This document shows positions 1-9,173 of a stretch of DNA of 22,735 bases, in pieces. Below the pieces are notes generated by a model. The model was not told the DNA's origin. It worked only from the letters and a program-made list of their open reading frames with translations, and ran no database searches. The translations under genes were made by a program, and so were the position numbers. Location of the stretch: contig JAQVNZ010000008.1 of the NCBI GenBank assembly GCA_028702895.1, forward strand, positions 1 through 22,735, written 5' to 3'. Numbering within the stretch: position 1 is the first letter of the stretch; each line of letters starts with the position of its first letter. Origin of the DNA: Candidatus Iainarchaeum sp. GTDB taxonomy: Archaea > Iainarchaeota > Iainarchaeia > Iainarchaeales > JAAZKV01.

Positions 1-665
1 TTGTTCTCATATTCATCACTAATAATTTTTCCAAATAATCTTATACAATTAACTGGTTCAACTATTTTTAATGTTCCTTGTTGTGAATAACTAGTAGTTG
101 GATTTGGAATAATTGTATTATTCTCGCAAAAAAAATCCATTCTAATTGCTTCTTGTACGGAAGCATTTTTGTATTCTAAATAAATATTTCTTTCTATGGA
201 TTGGAATACTATTTTTTGTTTTAATTTTATTGTTTCATTTAGTCCACCAGCCGGAACAATAAAAGTGGATTTGCTTGTTCCTTTTGATAAATTAATATCT
301 ACAATAATTTCTTGGCCGATATTAAGTTCATTAATTATTATTTCCCCTAAATTATTTGTTCTAATATTTTCTTCTCTAATTGTGTTCCCATTTTCAATTA
401 TACTAAAATTTATTATTGAATCTTCTACTGGTTTGTTTTCATAATCAATTATTTTAAAACTAGCTTGTAATGGACTCATAGAAAAATAAAATCCTATGAA
501 TAAAAAGAATATTAAAAAAAGTATTATTAATAAAAATAATGCGAAACTAGGTATTATAGAATCAATTCTATCAATGATCCCATATACTGGTATTTTGCTA
601 TCTATTCTTTCCCAAATAGAATACCATTTTTCTTCTAAATTAAGATAAAAATCTTTTACACCCAT
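1..665 (-). CDS. Giant surface protein C, N-terminal part (runs off left edge)
   Basis: The frame is open from an ATG at 665 to the left edge and gives 221 residues, so the 3' end is missing. Residues 1-39 are a polar leader containing EEKWYS, a proline at 26, DRID at 32-35 and PSF at 39-41. A transmembrane helix covers about 42-61. A beta-rich extracellular region follows: a carboxypeptidase-regulatory-like module at about 65-150, then a domain with two cysteines (C180 and C207) at the same relative place as C180/C204 in giant B and C173/C196 in giant A. The leader, helix and first domains make it a clear paralogue of both full-length giants, so the complete protein is probably also very long. 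A GGG-containing purine stretch lies 7 bases before the ATG, and a TATA box lies upstream. Existence as a gene is near certain; its exact function is unknown. Confidence 0.88.
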   Translation of the reverse strand, partial: MGVKDFYLNLEEKWYSIWERIDSKIPVYGIIDRIDSIIPSFALFLLIILFLIFFLFIGFYFSMSPLQASFKIIDYENKPVEDSIINFSIIENGNTIREENIRTNNLGEIIINELNIGQEIIVDINLSKGTSKSTFIVPAGGLNETIKLKQKIVFQSIERNIYLEYKNASVQEAIRMDFFCENNTIIPNPTTSYSQQGTLKIVEPVNCIRLFGKIISDEYEN

Positions 666-704
666 TTTGTTTCCCTTCTAGTTATACTAAGAACTCTGTT
701 GTAG

Positions 705-719
705 TATTTAAGTTTTATT
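705..719 (-). promoter_or_regulatory. Archaeal TATA box and BRE-like stretch for giant C
   Basis: Read on the minus strand, an A-rich BRE-like run is followed by CTTAAATA centred about 43 bases before the ATG at 665. This predicts a short leader of under 20 bases. The spacing matches the promoter of giant B. No U-rich terminator is visible between the end of giant B (804) and this box, so read-through is possible. Confidence 0.5.
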
Positions 720-803
720 TTTCATGGTTTACTATACTACTTGTTTTAGTTTTCTATAATATTCTTTTTAATTTGCTTTTTAGTTTATTATAGTATTTGG
801 TTT

Positions 804-3800
804 TTAACTTATGGTAATACAAGTATTTTCTTTTGCATCAATTTGTGATTGCATTTCATTTGCGATTACTTGTTTATTATTCCAAAAATAATCTCCGCCT
901 GCAACACAAACACTTTCATTTTTTACTGCGTCAAACACATTTTTTATTGATCTTAATGCAGTTCCTGATCCAATTGGTATTGTTGTTCCGTTACCAAATG
1001 GTGTTTCAAAAAAAGCGTTTTGCATTGCACTATTAATTAATAATACTGAACTTTTTTGTTCTGGAACATAAAATACTCCATAGAATGAAGCTGTTCCGCT
1101 AGCAATAGTATTATTCCATCGTAAACCATATCCATCTCCGCTTTCATTTAATAAGTCCATTGAATCGTCCCAAGTATTCATTGATACTCCAGAAAAGTCT
1201 GTGCAACCTTGTCCGATTCCAGTCCAAGTAATCATACTAGGTCCAACGTTTTGTGGTTGTCCATCTATTTCAACACTATAATAAGCGTAAGCATCTAGTG
1301 AATTAGTTCTATTAATATTTAGTATTGCAGGTACTGCAATGCTAGGAGAAAATGTTAGGTTCACTTCATCGCCTGTTCTATTAATTGTTAAAACATTACC
1401 TCTTTTAGCAGCCCAACTATTCATAGTATAAAATGTTTCATCCACACTAACCTTTGCTGTTGATAAAGGATTACTAGCAGGATTAGTTTCTGTTTTTATT
1501 GTTGAGTCTGCTCCTGATCCTTCTACTATTATAACTGGTTTTTCTGTTAAACTAATATAATTTGTTCCATAACCATTTCTACCATCATCAGAATTAATTC
1601 CAACCATTCCATTTATTGGTATATCATATATTGCATGTTCAACATCAGGTCTGCCCCATGGTTCAATTTTTAGTATAATACTTTCTATATCATTAATATC
1701 ATTCCATTGCCAATTTTCATTAGCAAAGTTAATTATTAGTCTAGCTGAATATTTTCCAGCAGTCCAAGTGTTATTATTCATTGGTGATTCTAGCGTGAAT
1801 TTCTTTAAAAATAATTCTCTTAAAGTATCTGTATATTCAGTTGGAGCAACAGCAAATTGCATTAAATAATTATCTAAATCCATTCTAAAATCTTCGCTAA
1901 AACCATCTTTCATTAAATTAATAGTAAAACTAGAGTACTTTAATGCGTTTGATCCTTGTTCGCTTGTTAAAATATTATTAGCACTTAAAACTTTTTCAAA
2001 ATAACTTATACTTTTAGTGCTATATTCTTGACAAGTTTGTACTCCTTCTTCTCCTAAAATCAAATTTGTTGTAAGAGTATCATTACTAACATCATTATTT
2101 TCACAACCCTCACATAATCCTAAATTTAGTGTTGCTTTAGCAATAAATTTTCCTGTTCCAATTTCACTCTTGTTTAATTCACAAGAATAATCCTTGTAAG
2201 ATGTTATTGGTTGTTTTTCTTCATCACAAGTAATACTAATTTCTTCTCCAGAATCTCTTTCTAGAGAATATTTTATTCCTGCCATTAACTCTAATTTATT
2301 ATTTGTTTCAACTCTAACATTAATTTTTGCACTATTAGTTGTTTCGCTAATTTGAATACTAGTTATTCCAACATCTAACGCATTTGTTGAGATAGTATTT
2401 GTTCTAGCACTAGTATCTGTTGATGTTGGGCATTTTGATAAAGTGTTAGTGTTAAAAAAATTCTTTAAATAATAAATTTTTTTCAAAGTAGATATTGTTG
2501 CTTGTGTAACATCACAATAAACATAATCACTATTACTCTCATCACAAGTAGTTTCACTAATATTATTCCAATTCCAATTCAATAACATTTTTGGAACAGC
2601 ATTTGCACCAGTAATACCAGTCTTACTTCCAACTTTACAATTACTTGCTTGTATTGCTTGACAAGGATAAGTTTTTGGTCCACATTCTACATACTCGTAA
2701 CTATCAAATAGTAAATGATATTTCTTTTCAAAGTTTAATGTTTCTTTTACGATTAAATCTTCTTCTTGCATTACTGCAGTGGGTTCTTCGACAGGATTTA
2801 ATAATTCTAAGAACCAATTTTGTTTCTTTTTATTTAATTCTCCTCTATCTTTAACCGCTTTTTCAATTCCCTTGTAATTATAATCTTCTTCATAAATTTT
2901 TTCAGTTCCGTTTACTGTTAGTATTCCAGTAAAAGGTTTGTATGGTGTGTCAGTTGTTTGTCCTCCTCCAACAAAGCTTAATTCTCTTATTTCAGTTAAA
3001 CCTTGTATCGTACTTGTTCCGCCACCAACTAAATCAGAATAATAATCATCATAATCAAATGTTTTTTCTCCAACACTTACTGATACTCCACCTTCACTTT
3101 GTAAACTAATATTTGAAATATCTACTAGTGAAACATTAAAGTTTCTAGTATATTCAATTGACAAATTTTGATCTTGAACAATACTTAAAAGACCAGAAAT
3201 TAAAGCACCATACAAAGCATTACCGCCAAGAAGGCCACCTGCAATACCACCTAAATTGTTTCCTAGGATATCGCCAAGATTTCCAAAACCAAATGAATTT
3301 GCTCTAGATGCGAGGATGAACTGGGCTGTGAAAGGAGAGGTTTCTTTAGATGGGTTATTTTTATTTGATTCAGTAGAGCTAGTGTTATTAAATAAGTCAT
3401 TATAACTAATATCCTCATTTTCACCCTTTCTTATTTCATTAACTATTTCTTCTAAGTTTTTTGTTAATTCTTCTCGGGTATTTCCATATGCATTTAGTGC
3501 TTTGCTGTTTGAAATTTTTATGAATGCAAAAAACTGTGTTTTTTTATTCTCTTCAATTTTAGTTACTTCGAATTCTATTCCATAAATATTTATTGGGTCA
3601 GTGTCAGCTCCGTCTATAGCTGGGATAGTAGCGCCTTCGTCTTTATTATAATAATCGGGGATATATATTTTTTGACCTGTTTGTAAATTATTCATTTGAT
3701 CTGTAGTTTTTCCATTAAATGCTGCTATTTGTGATGCTCTATTATTAATTTGTGTTGAATCTGGATTCAAAGTGTAGATTTCTAAATTTTCGTTAGCAAT

Positions 3801-6800
3801 TTTTTGTAGAGTGTCTCCTTCTTTAACAGTGTAAACTAAATAATTAGAACCTTCAATTTGTTCTTCAGTATATTTATCGGTACTGCTTGGGCTAAGATTT
3901 CCTTCTGATATAATTGCTGTTTGTGGTTTTGGTGTTGCAACAATATTTTCTTTTATGGTGTCTGCAGCTAGTGGTGTTGTTGGTTTTGTTTCTGGTGTTG
4001 TAGTAACTTCTGCTTTAGGTTTGCATGTTTCAATACAAGTTTTAATTTTAGGTTTATAAGTTGTATTAAAATCTTTTTGTATTTTTTCAATAGTATCTTT
4101 TCTTATTTTTGTAACTTCTTCATTTATTTTTGCAATTTCTGCATCTAATTTTGAACTAACTTCTTCAACTTCTTCCTCATATTCTTTTTTTAATTCTTGT
4201 GCACTAGTCTCGTTTTTACCAACTTTTTTTGAATTGATTTCATATAATGCATTAATTTCGTTTTGCCAGTCTTTTACTTTTTTATCAAAACCAGATTGTA
4301 TTTGATTAAACCTAGTATTAGTATCTAAATGTGCTTTCCCAACAGAAAGTTTAAATTTTGCTAAATTATCAAGTTGTGTTTTTTTACAATTATTACAATC
4401 AGTTGTATTTTGTAATTTGTCCGAATTAAAATAGTTTTCCATTTCAATAATATCTTGAGTAGTTAAGTTAAACGATTCAACTAATTTTCCTCTTTCCTCT
4501 TCTACTTGTGTTTTTACTGATAATTGTTCTCTGGTTACTCTTGTCTTAAACTCATTATTAGCTTTGTTTAGCATTCCTGATACTGAATCCACTATGCTAC
4601 TCCCAAAGATTTTACTTAACCATCCTTCTTCTTTACTAGTTAATAATCCTATTACTCCACCTATTATCATATCATTAATTACTTTATCCCAATCAAAATC
4701 TTTTTCTCCACTAACACTAGCAGTAACTGTTTTACTCGTACAATCATTTCGTAAATAACCTCTGTCAATTCCATCACTATCATTGTATGGACTATCATAA
4801 ACATCATATTCGTATCTTGATAAAGAAAAACATGATTGTGTATCGTCTAGTATTGCTTTAACATTTCCAATCAATTCTTGTTTTTGATTTCCAATTCTAC
4901 CATGAACTAAATTATTATACGCTCCTGGTAAGTCTCCTTTGTTTCGTGTAATAGTAACATCTTTGGATTCATTTGGACTTAGTGTAAAAATTTTATTATC
5001 TAATGTTAATTCTGAATCAATTTGGAAACTAGCTGATTGGGGACAATTATTTGTTATACTAAATGATCCGCTACCTTCTTCTTCTACTCTTATTAAATCA
5101 GATCCGATTACCATGCAACTAGAATCAATTATATCAATAGAATAATCTATTGTAGTATTAAGCACTTGATCTTTTGAATCAGTTTTATTTATTGTTTCAA
5201 ATACTATTGTTCCAGTTGTTGTTCCAATAGTTCCTCCAAATGGAGTAAATCTTAATATTACTGGGATAATTTCTTGTCCATCAACACTTGGTTTGAATAC
5301 TCTAGTATAACCTCTGCTTAATCCAGTATATGCTCCGTTAGTTGTTACTGAAAAACTTCCTGATAAATTACCACTAGGATTTAACATTGCGCCTAAATTT
5401 TTTAAATTTGCTGGTATTCCATCTACTAAACAATTATTTCTTATTTCAAAACCAAATTCTATTTCTTCTCCTTGTGTAGTAGCAGTCCAACTATTAACTG
5501 TTACTTCTAAACAACTTGCATTATCAACATCTTTTCCTAATCCTATTCTTATTTTTGTATCAATTTCTTTTATCCATGTTCTAAAATCGTTTCCAACTAT
5601 TATTTGGAATTTTCCTTCAATATCATCTGCCATTGGTATTATTCTTGCACTAATTACTTTGAAATCAATTTCTTCATAATCATTTGATTGTATTTTTAAT
5701 CCTTTGAACGAATCAAAATATGATTCCATTTGCATTTCACTTATTAATCCCTTTGTTTTTCCTTCGTATCTAATTTCTTTTATTGTTAAATCAAATCCTG
5801 TTTTATTTTCAATTTTAACTTTTTTTACATCTTCTTTTTTTGTTTGTGGATTAACTGTAAAATCTAATGTTGTTGGTGTTACATCAACAATATCCTCGTT
5901 TATTTTTAATTCAATTTCTAGTGTTTCATATTCTGATTTTTCAATACTAATTTTTAATAATTCTCCAGGTAGTGAAGCGGGTATTTCTATTGTTCCAATT
6001 CCAATACTATTAGTTTCTCTTTCTAATAATTTGTTACCAAATCTATCATATAATTTTATTCTTGCACCATTTATTTCAAGATTATTTGCAATATTTTTTA
6101 CTCGTATAGTCAATATTTGTTTTTTTCCTGAAACAATTTTTGGTAAATCACTTTGATATTTATCATCAAACATATATTCTGCTTTCATTTTTTTATCAGA
6201 TAATACATTAAAATTAAATATTTTTTCAAATAAAATACTAGTTGAATCTCGTAACCTTAATATTAATGGCGCATAACCTGTTTTTTGTGGGATAACTTCT
6301 AATTTTGTAAAAGATATTTCTGTTTGTTTCTTAAAATTACTAGTATCCATCCAATTAGTAATATAATTATTTATTGTTCCATTTATTGGAATACTTTGCG
6401 CATTAATAATATAATAATCTTTTAAAAATAAATTTTCTTCTGTATTCTCTAATCTTATTTTTGTATTCTCAAAATTTGTTTGTGATGCATTATAAAGTTT
6501 TATTGCTAGTTCATAATCAGTATTATTTTTTACGTCAGCACTAGTATCAAAAGAACTTATTATTCCATCTTCATCTTTTATTGTTGAAGTAATACAAAAA
6601 GAGTGTTCGCCTTGTGTCTCGCATAAGGATTCTGTTCCAATCCAAATATATTGTGTTTTTGTAATAGCGTATAAATTATTTTTAATATTATTAGAAAAAG
6701 TTGTTCCTAATTGTTCGTCCATTGGATCTCTTTCATAACCACTATCATTTCCCCATACTCTATAACCAAGTTTAAGTTGCTCGTTCATTTTTGCATTTTC

Positions 6801-8984
6801 TTTTATTTTTATTAATACTCCTACTCTTATTCTTCCAACTTCATATCCGTATTGGGTCCAAATAACTTGTCCCCATTTACTCTCATCAAGGTTTCTATAT
6901 TCGCTATCAATGCTATATCCTTTTGGTGGATTATAACTTGCTCCATAACCGCTTTCGCTACCAATATCATTTGCTGCAAATACTTTTTGGCCTGGTGCTA
7001 AAATTTCTTTAATATATAATCTATCAAGTTCTGTTTTTGAAATATTTTCTTCTCCAACTCTAGCAAAAAATCCTAATTCAGAATATCTTTTAGGCGCAAC
7101 TATTTCAAATACTGCTAAATATTCTTCTCCTGGTTGTGCTCTTAGTACTTGTAAATCATTCTTAAATAATCCAATTGGTGTTATTGCAATTTCTTCTACT
7201 GGTGGTTTAGTTAATGTAACTTCATAATTTACTTGATTATTTCCTTTTACTAGTTTTGGTAAAGTCATATAACTTTCAAAACCTTCTTTTCCAACAACAG
7301 CATATATTTTTTGACCAGCTTTTACTTGGAAACTAATTGTTCCATTAGTATTTTCAATAATCTTTTTTCCAGTAATCTTAGTATTACCATATTCTTCAAA
7401 TAATTGTACTTCAGCAAATATTATCGGTTCATCATATTTATCTTTTACTTTAACATTTACTGTTGCTAAAGGTAACTCTAATTGGATTATTATTTCTTCT
7501 CCAGAATTAATTGCAGTGAATTCTTTTGCATTACTCCATCCACTATAATCGCCCTTATAAGCAAAAATTTTATATTTCTCATTTATCCCCGTATATTTTA
7601 CTGGTGCCCAATCTACTTTACCATTAAAATCAGTTATCTTATCAGCATAACTACTCTTGTAAGTGTCATCTTCATTTTCATGAAATATTATTACTCTAGC
7701 ATAATTAATTGCTTTATCATCTTGATCAATTACTCGTACTTTTAAAGTTCCGCCACAATTACCATTATCAGTTTGTAAATTTAATACTACATTATCTCCT
7801 ACTTGAACTTCTTTTATATCTTCACAATAACCATCTTTTGTTGCGATTACAAAGAAAGGCCCTTCTTGTCCAACTTCAAAAATAACCATTCCATTAGTAT
7901 CCGTTCTTTTATTAGTAATTTCACTATTGCCTTTTCTTAATGTTACAAGAACATCATTCATTTTTGTTGAACCTCTTTTTACTTCAACACTAATTTGGCC
8001 TAAAACACTTTTTGTAAGATTAATCGTTTTTGTAATAGTATCATTTGATTGAACAGTAACAGTTTGAGTTGTTCCTGCTAAAAAACCATTTTCAGCTTTT
8101 GTTTTAAAAATATAATCTCCTTCTAAAATATTAAAAGTAGCTGAACCATTAGTACTAGTAACTGTTTCTTCTGGAACATAAGGATAATCTGCTCTATATG
8201 CCATAACACTTAATTCTTCACTAATTCGTTGACCATTACTTTCTAATAAAATAATTGCTTCTCCTTTTTCTTTTGGAATAATTTCTTTTAAAATTATTTG
8301 AGTTGAAGAAGTAGAAATTGTTTGAGTTTTGGTTTCATAATTTTGTGATGTAACAGTTAGAGTTAATTGACCACAATTACTGGGAACATTAACATTATCA
8401 GTTCCACTTGTGATAGTAGTGCTTTCTGGATTAGGACCATCAGAACAAGAATAACTTAGAGTTAAAGAATCGGTTATTAAAGAATTAGTTTGTTCGTTTA
8501 AAAACATTAGAGTTCTAGCGCTAAAACTTATTGAATCTACATTAAGAGTAATTTGTTCAACGGTTTCTGAAAACAATATTTTTATTGGCAAAGTAGTTTT
8601 TTTATTGTCTTTTTGAGCAGTGACATTAATTGTTTTACCATATGGGACTTTAATTCCTTCTAATAAACCAAAATCATTAGAATAAAAAGTTTCATCAATA
8701 CCTTGGATAGTTACTTGTGCATTGCCCACACCTTGTCCTTGAGGGTCAATGATTGTTAATTTTAATATAGCGTCAGGTTCTCCAACTAACCCTAGCATTG
8801 AAATTATTAATAATAGTAAAACAACTAATATTAATAATAAGGTTAATGCGAAACTTGGTGCAACATCATCAATTCTATCTACAATTTTATAGATTGGTAG
8901 GTGTTCATCAATTTTATCTAAACTAGAATACCAGCTTTCTTCAGCTGAATAATATATTTCTTTTAGTCTGTCACCAAAACCCAT
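804..8984 (-). CDS. Giant membrane-anchored surface protein B with LysM domain, 2726 aa
   Basis: Predicted cell-surface stalk protein anchored by its N-terminus. Residues 1-45 are the cytoplasmic leader (EESWYS, DRID, PSF) and about 46-66 a transmembrane helix; the rest should lie outside. Order outside: five carboxypeptidase-regulatory-like modules (about 72-150, 240-325, 328-404, 412-504, 506-594), each with a D/N-x-x-G turn; a module with GYSIDS, YRVWG and RDP (about 600-810); Ig-like domains (about 934-1030 and 1033-1150); three domains with paired cysteines (C1158/C1185, C1290/C1314, C1385/C1415); a charged coiled coil (about 1470-1650); a Pro/Thr linker; LysM (about 1714-1777); a glycine-rich hydrophobic patch (about 1892-1937); a cysteine-rich region (about 2095-2320); and further beta-rich domains to the end. 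There is no C-terminal anchor or sortase motif. The start is supported by GTGAT three bases upstream and by alignment with the paralogues. It has many N-x-S/T sites. The adhesive or structural role is inferred. Confidence 0.93.
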   Translation of the reverse strand: MGFGDRLKEIYYSAEESWYSSLDKIDEHLPIYKIVDRIDDVAPSFALTLLLILVVLLLLIISMLGLVGEPDAILKLTIIDPQGQGVGNAQVTIQGIDETFYSNDFGLLEGIKVPYGKTINVTAQKDNKKTTLPIKILFSETVEQITLNVDSISFSARTLMFLNEQTNSLITDSLTLSYSCSDGPNPESTTITSGTDNVNVPSNCGQLTLTVTSQNYETKTQTISTSSTQIILKEIIPKEKGEAIILLESNGQRISEELSVMAYRADYPYVPEETVTSTNGSATFNILEGDYIFKTKAENGFLAGTTQTVTVQSNDTITKTINLTKSVLGQISVEVKRGSTKMNDVLVTLRKGNSEITNKRTDTNGMVIFEVGQEGPFFVIATKDGYCEDIKEVQVGDNVVLNLQTDNGNCGGTLKVRVIDQDDKAINYARVIIFHENEDDTYKSSYADKITDFNGKVDWAPVKYTGINEKYKIFAYKGDYSGWSNAKEFTAINSGEEIIIQLELPLATVNVKVKDKYDEPIIFAEVQLFEEYGNTKITGKKIIENTNGTISFQVKAGQKIYAVVGKEGFESYMTLPKLVKGNNQVNYEVTLTKPPVEEIAITPIGLFKNDLQVLRAQPGEEYLAVFEIVAPKRYSELGFFARVGEENISKTELDRLYIKEILAPGQKVFAANDIGSESGYGASYNPPKGYSIDSEYRNLDESKWGQVIWTQYGYEVGRIRVGVLIKIKENAKMNEQLKLGYRVWGNDSGYERDPMDEQLGTTFSNNIKNNLYAITKTQYIWIGTESLCETQGEHSFCITSTIKDEDGIISSFDTSADVKNNTDYELAIKLYNASQTNFENTKIRLENTEENLFLKDYYIINAQSIPINGTINNYITNWMDTSNFKKQTEISFTKLEVIPQKTGYAPLILRLRDSTSILFEKIFNFNVLSDKKMKAEYMFDDKYQSDLPKIVSGKKQILTIRVKNIANNLEINGARIKLYDRFGNKLLERETNSIGIGTIEIPASLPGELLKISIEKSEYETLEIELKINEDIVDVTPTTLDFTVNPQTKKEDVKKVKIENKTGFDLTIKEIRYEGKTKGLISEMQMESYFDSFKGLKIQSNDYEEIDFKVISARIIPMADDIEGKFQIIVGNDFRTWIKEIDTKIRIGLGKDVDNASCLEVTVNSWTATTQGEEIEFGFEIRNNCLVDGIPANLKNLGAMLNPSGNLSGSFSVTTNGAYTGLSRGYTRVFKPSVDGQEIIPVILRFTPFGGTIGTTTGTIVFETINKTDSKDQVLNTTIDYSIDIIDSSCMVIGSDLIRVEEEGSGSFSITNNCPQSASFQIDSELTLDNKIFTLSPNESKDVTITRNKGDLPGAYNNLVHGRIGNQKQELIGNVKAILDDTQSCFSLSRYEYDVYDSPYNDSDGIDRGYLRNDCTSKTVTASVSGEKDFDWDKVINDMIIGGVIGLLTSKEEGWLSKIFGSSIVDSVSGMLNKANNEFKTRVTREQLSVKTQVEEERGKLVESFNLTTQDIIEMENYFNSDKLQNTTDCNNCKKTQLDNLAKFKLSVGKAHLDTNTRFNQIQSGFDKKVKDWQNEINALYEINSKKVGKNETSAQELKKEYEEEVEEVSSKLDAEIAKINEEVTKIRKDTIEKIQKDFNTTYKPKIKTCIETCKPKAEVTTTPETKPTTPLAADTIKENIVATPKPQTAIISEGNLSPSSTDKYTEEQIEGSNYLVYTVKEGDTLQKIANENLEIYTLNPDSTQINNRASQIAAFNGKTTDQMNNLQTGQKIYIPDYYNKDEGATIPAIDGADTDPINIYGIEFEVTKIEENKKTQFFAFIKISNSKALNAYGNTREELTKNLEEIVNEIRKGENEDISYNDLFNNTSSTESNKNNPSKETSPFTAQFILASRANSFGFGNLGDILGNNLGGIAGGLLGGNALYGALISGLLSIVQDQNLSIEYTRNFNVSLVDISNISLQSEGGVSVSVGEKTFDYDDYYSDLVGGGTSTIQGLTEIRELSFVGGGQTTDTPYKPFTGILTVNGTEKIYEEDYNYKGIEKAVKDRGELNKKKQNWFLELLNPVEEPTAVMQEEDLIVKETLNFEKKYHLLFDSYEYVECGPKTYPCQAIQASNCKVGSKTGITGANAVPKMLLNWNWNNISETTCDESNSDYVYCDVTQATISTLKKIYYLKNFFNTNTLSKCPTSTDTSARTNTISTNALDVGITSIQISETTNSAKINVRVETNNKLELMAGIKYSLERDSGEEISITCDEEKQPITSYKDYSCELNKSEIGTGKFIAKATLNLGLCEGCENNDVSNDTLTTNLILGEEGVQTCQEYSTKSISYFEKVLSANNILTSEQGSNALKYSSFTINLMKDGFSEDFRMDLDNYLMQFAVAPTEYTDTLRELFLKKFTLESPMNNNTWTAGKYSARLIINFANENWQWNDINDIESIILKIEPWGRPDVEHAIYDIPINGMVGINSDDGRNGYGTNYISLTEKPVIIVEGSGADSTIKTETNPASNPLSTAKVSVDETFYTMNSWAAKRGNVLTINRTGDEVNLTFSPSIAVPAILNINRTNSLDAYAYYSVEIDGQPQNVGPSMITWTGIGQGCTDFSGVSMNTWDDSMDLLNESGDGYGLRWNNTIASGTASFYGVFYVPEQKSSVLLINSAMQNAFFETPFGNGTTIPIGSGTALRSIKNVFDAVKNESVCVAGGDYFWNNKQVIANEMQSQIDAKENTCITIS
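3654..3845 (-). other. LysM domain within giant B
   Basis: Residues about 1714-1777 of giant B read YTVKEGDTLQKIAN, then, after a spacer, QIAAFNG and finally LQTGQKIYIP. These are the three hallmark blocks of a LysM glycan-binding fold: GDTL plus IA, the N-G turn, and the GQ-x-I-x-IP end. The spacer between the first and second blocks is longer than usual. LysM normally binds N-acetylglucosamine polymers such as peptidoglycan or chitin, and archaea lack murein. Its ligand here might be a partner cell's wall or the cell's own glycans, which is speculation. Confidence 0.85.
4023..4397 (-). other. Coiled-coil segment bracketed by two cysteine pairs (giant B)
   Basis: Residues 1530-1654 of giant B begin with C-x2-C and end with C-x3-C. 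Between them lies a highly charged, helix-favouring run rich in E, K, Q, D and N, with periodic I, L and V (for example around 1597-1640). The two pairs could close the base of a helical hairpin by disulfides or bind a metal. The helical region seems to begin earlier, near 1470. The equivalent part of giant A has nothing like it. Confidence 0.55.
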
Positions 8985-9025
8985 AAAATCACGTTATATA
9001 TAACTAGATAATTAACACTTCTTTA

Positions 9026-9039
9026 TTTAAATACTTTTC
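9026..9039 (-). promoter_or_regulatory. Archaeal promoter (BRE plus TATA) of giant B
   Basis: On the minus strand GAAAAG is directly followed by TATTTAAA, a very good match to a BRE and TATA box. Its centre is about 46 bases before the ATG at 8984, so transcription should start near 9003 and leave a leader of about 19 bases. That leader includes GTGAT, complementary to the archaeal 16S rRNA tail, three bases before the ATG. Confidence 0.65.
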
Positions 9040-9059
9040 CTAGAATTTTTTATAAAACT

Positions 9060-9080
9060 TAGAAAATTTTTAATTTTCTA
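9060..9080. repeat. Perfect 9-bp inverted repeat with 3-base loop
   Basis: TAGAAAATT, three T bases, then AATTTTCTA form a perfect short palindrome. It lies between the stop of the SpoIIM-like gene (9174) and the BRE of giant B (9034-9039). It could be a hairpin at the end of the upstream transcript or an operator just upstream of the promoter. In such AT-rich DNA it could also arise by chance, so function is unproven. Confidence 0.4.
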
Positions 9081-9173
9081 GATAAGTAAATTTATTTGCT
9101 TGGATTCATTAAAGAGTGTATTTTAGTTTTGCTTGATATATTATATTTTTTATAATAATTCAAAATTATTTTT

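Noticed and set aside
804..1000. Sortase or archaeosortase C-terminal anchor on the giants
   Set aside because: Neither full giant has an LPxTG or PGF-type motif or a C-terminal hydrophobic helix. Anchoring is explained by the N-terminal helix.
5704..6156. Plus-strand open frame of 150 codons, and similar ones elsewhere
   Set aside because: These are shadows of the giant genes, with Phe/Ser/Ile-rich translations, no ribosome sites and no domains.
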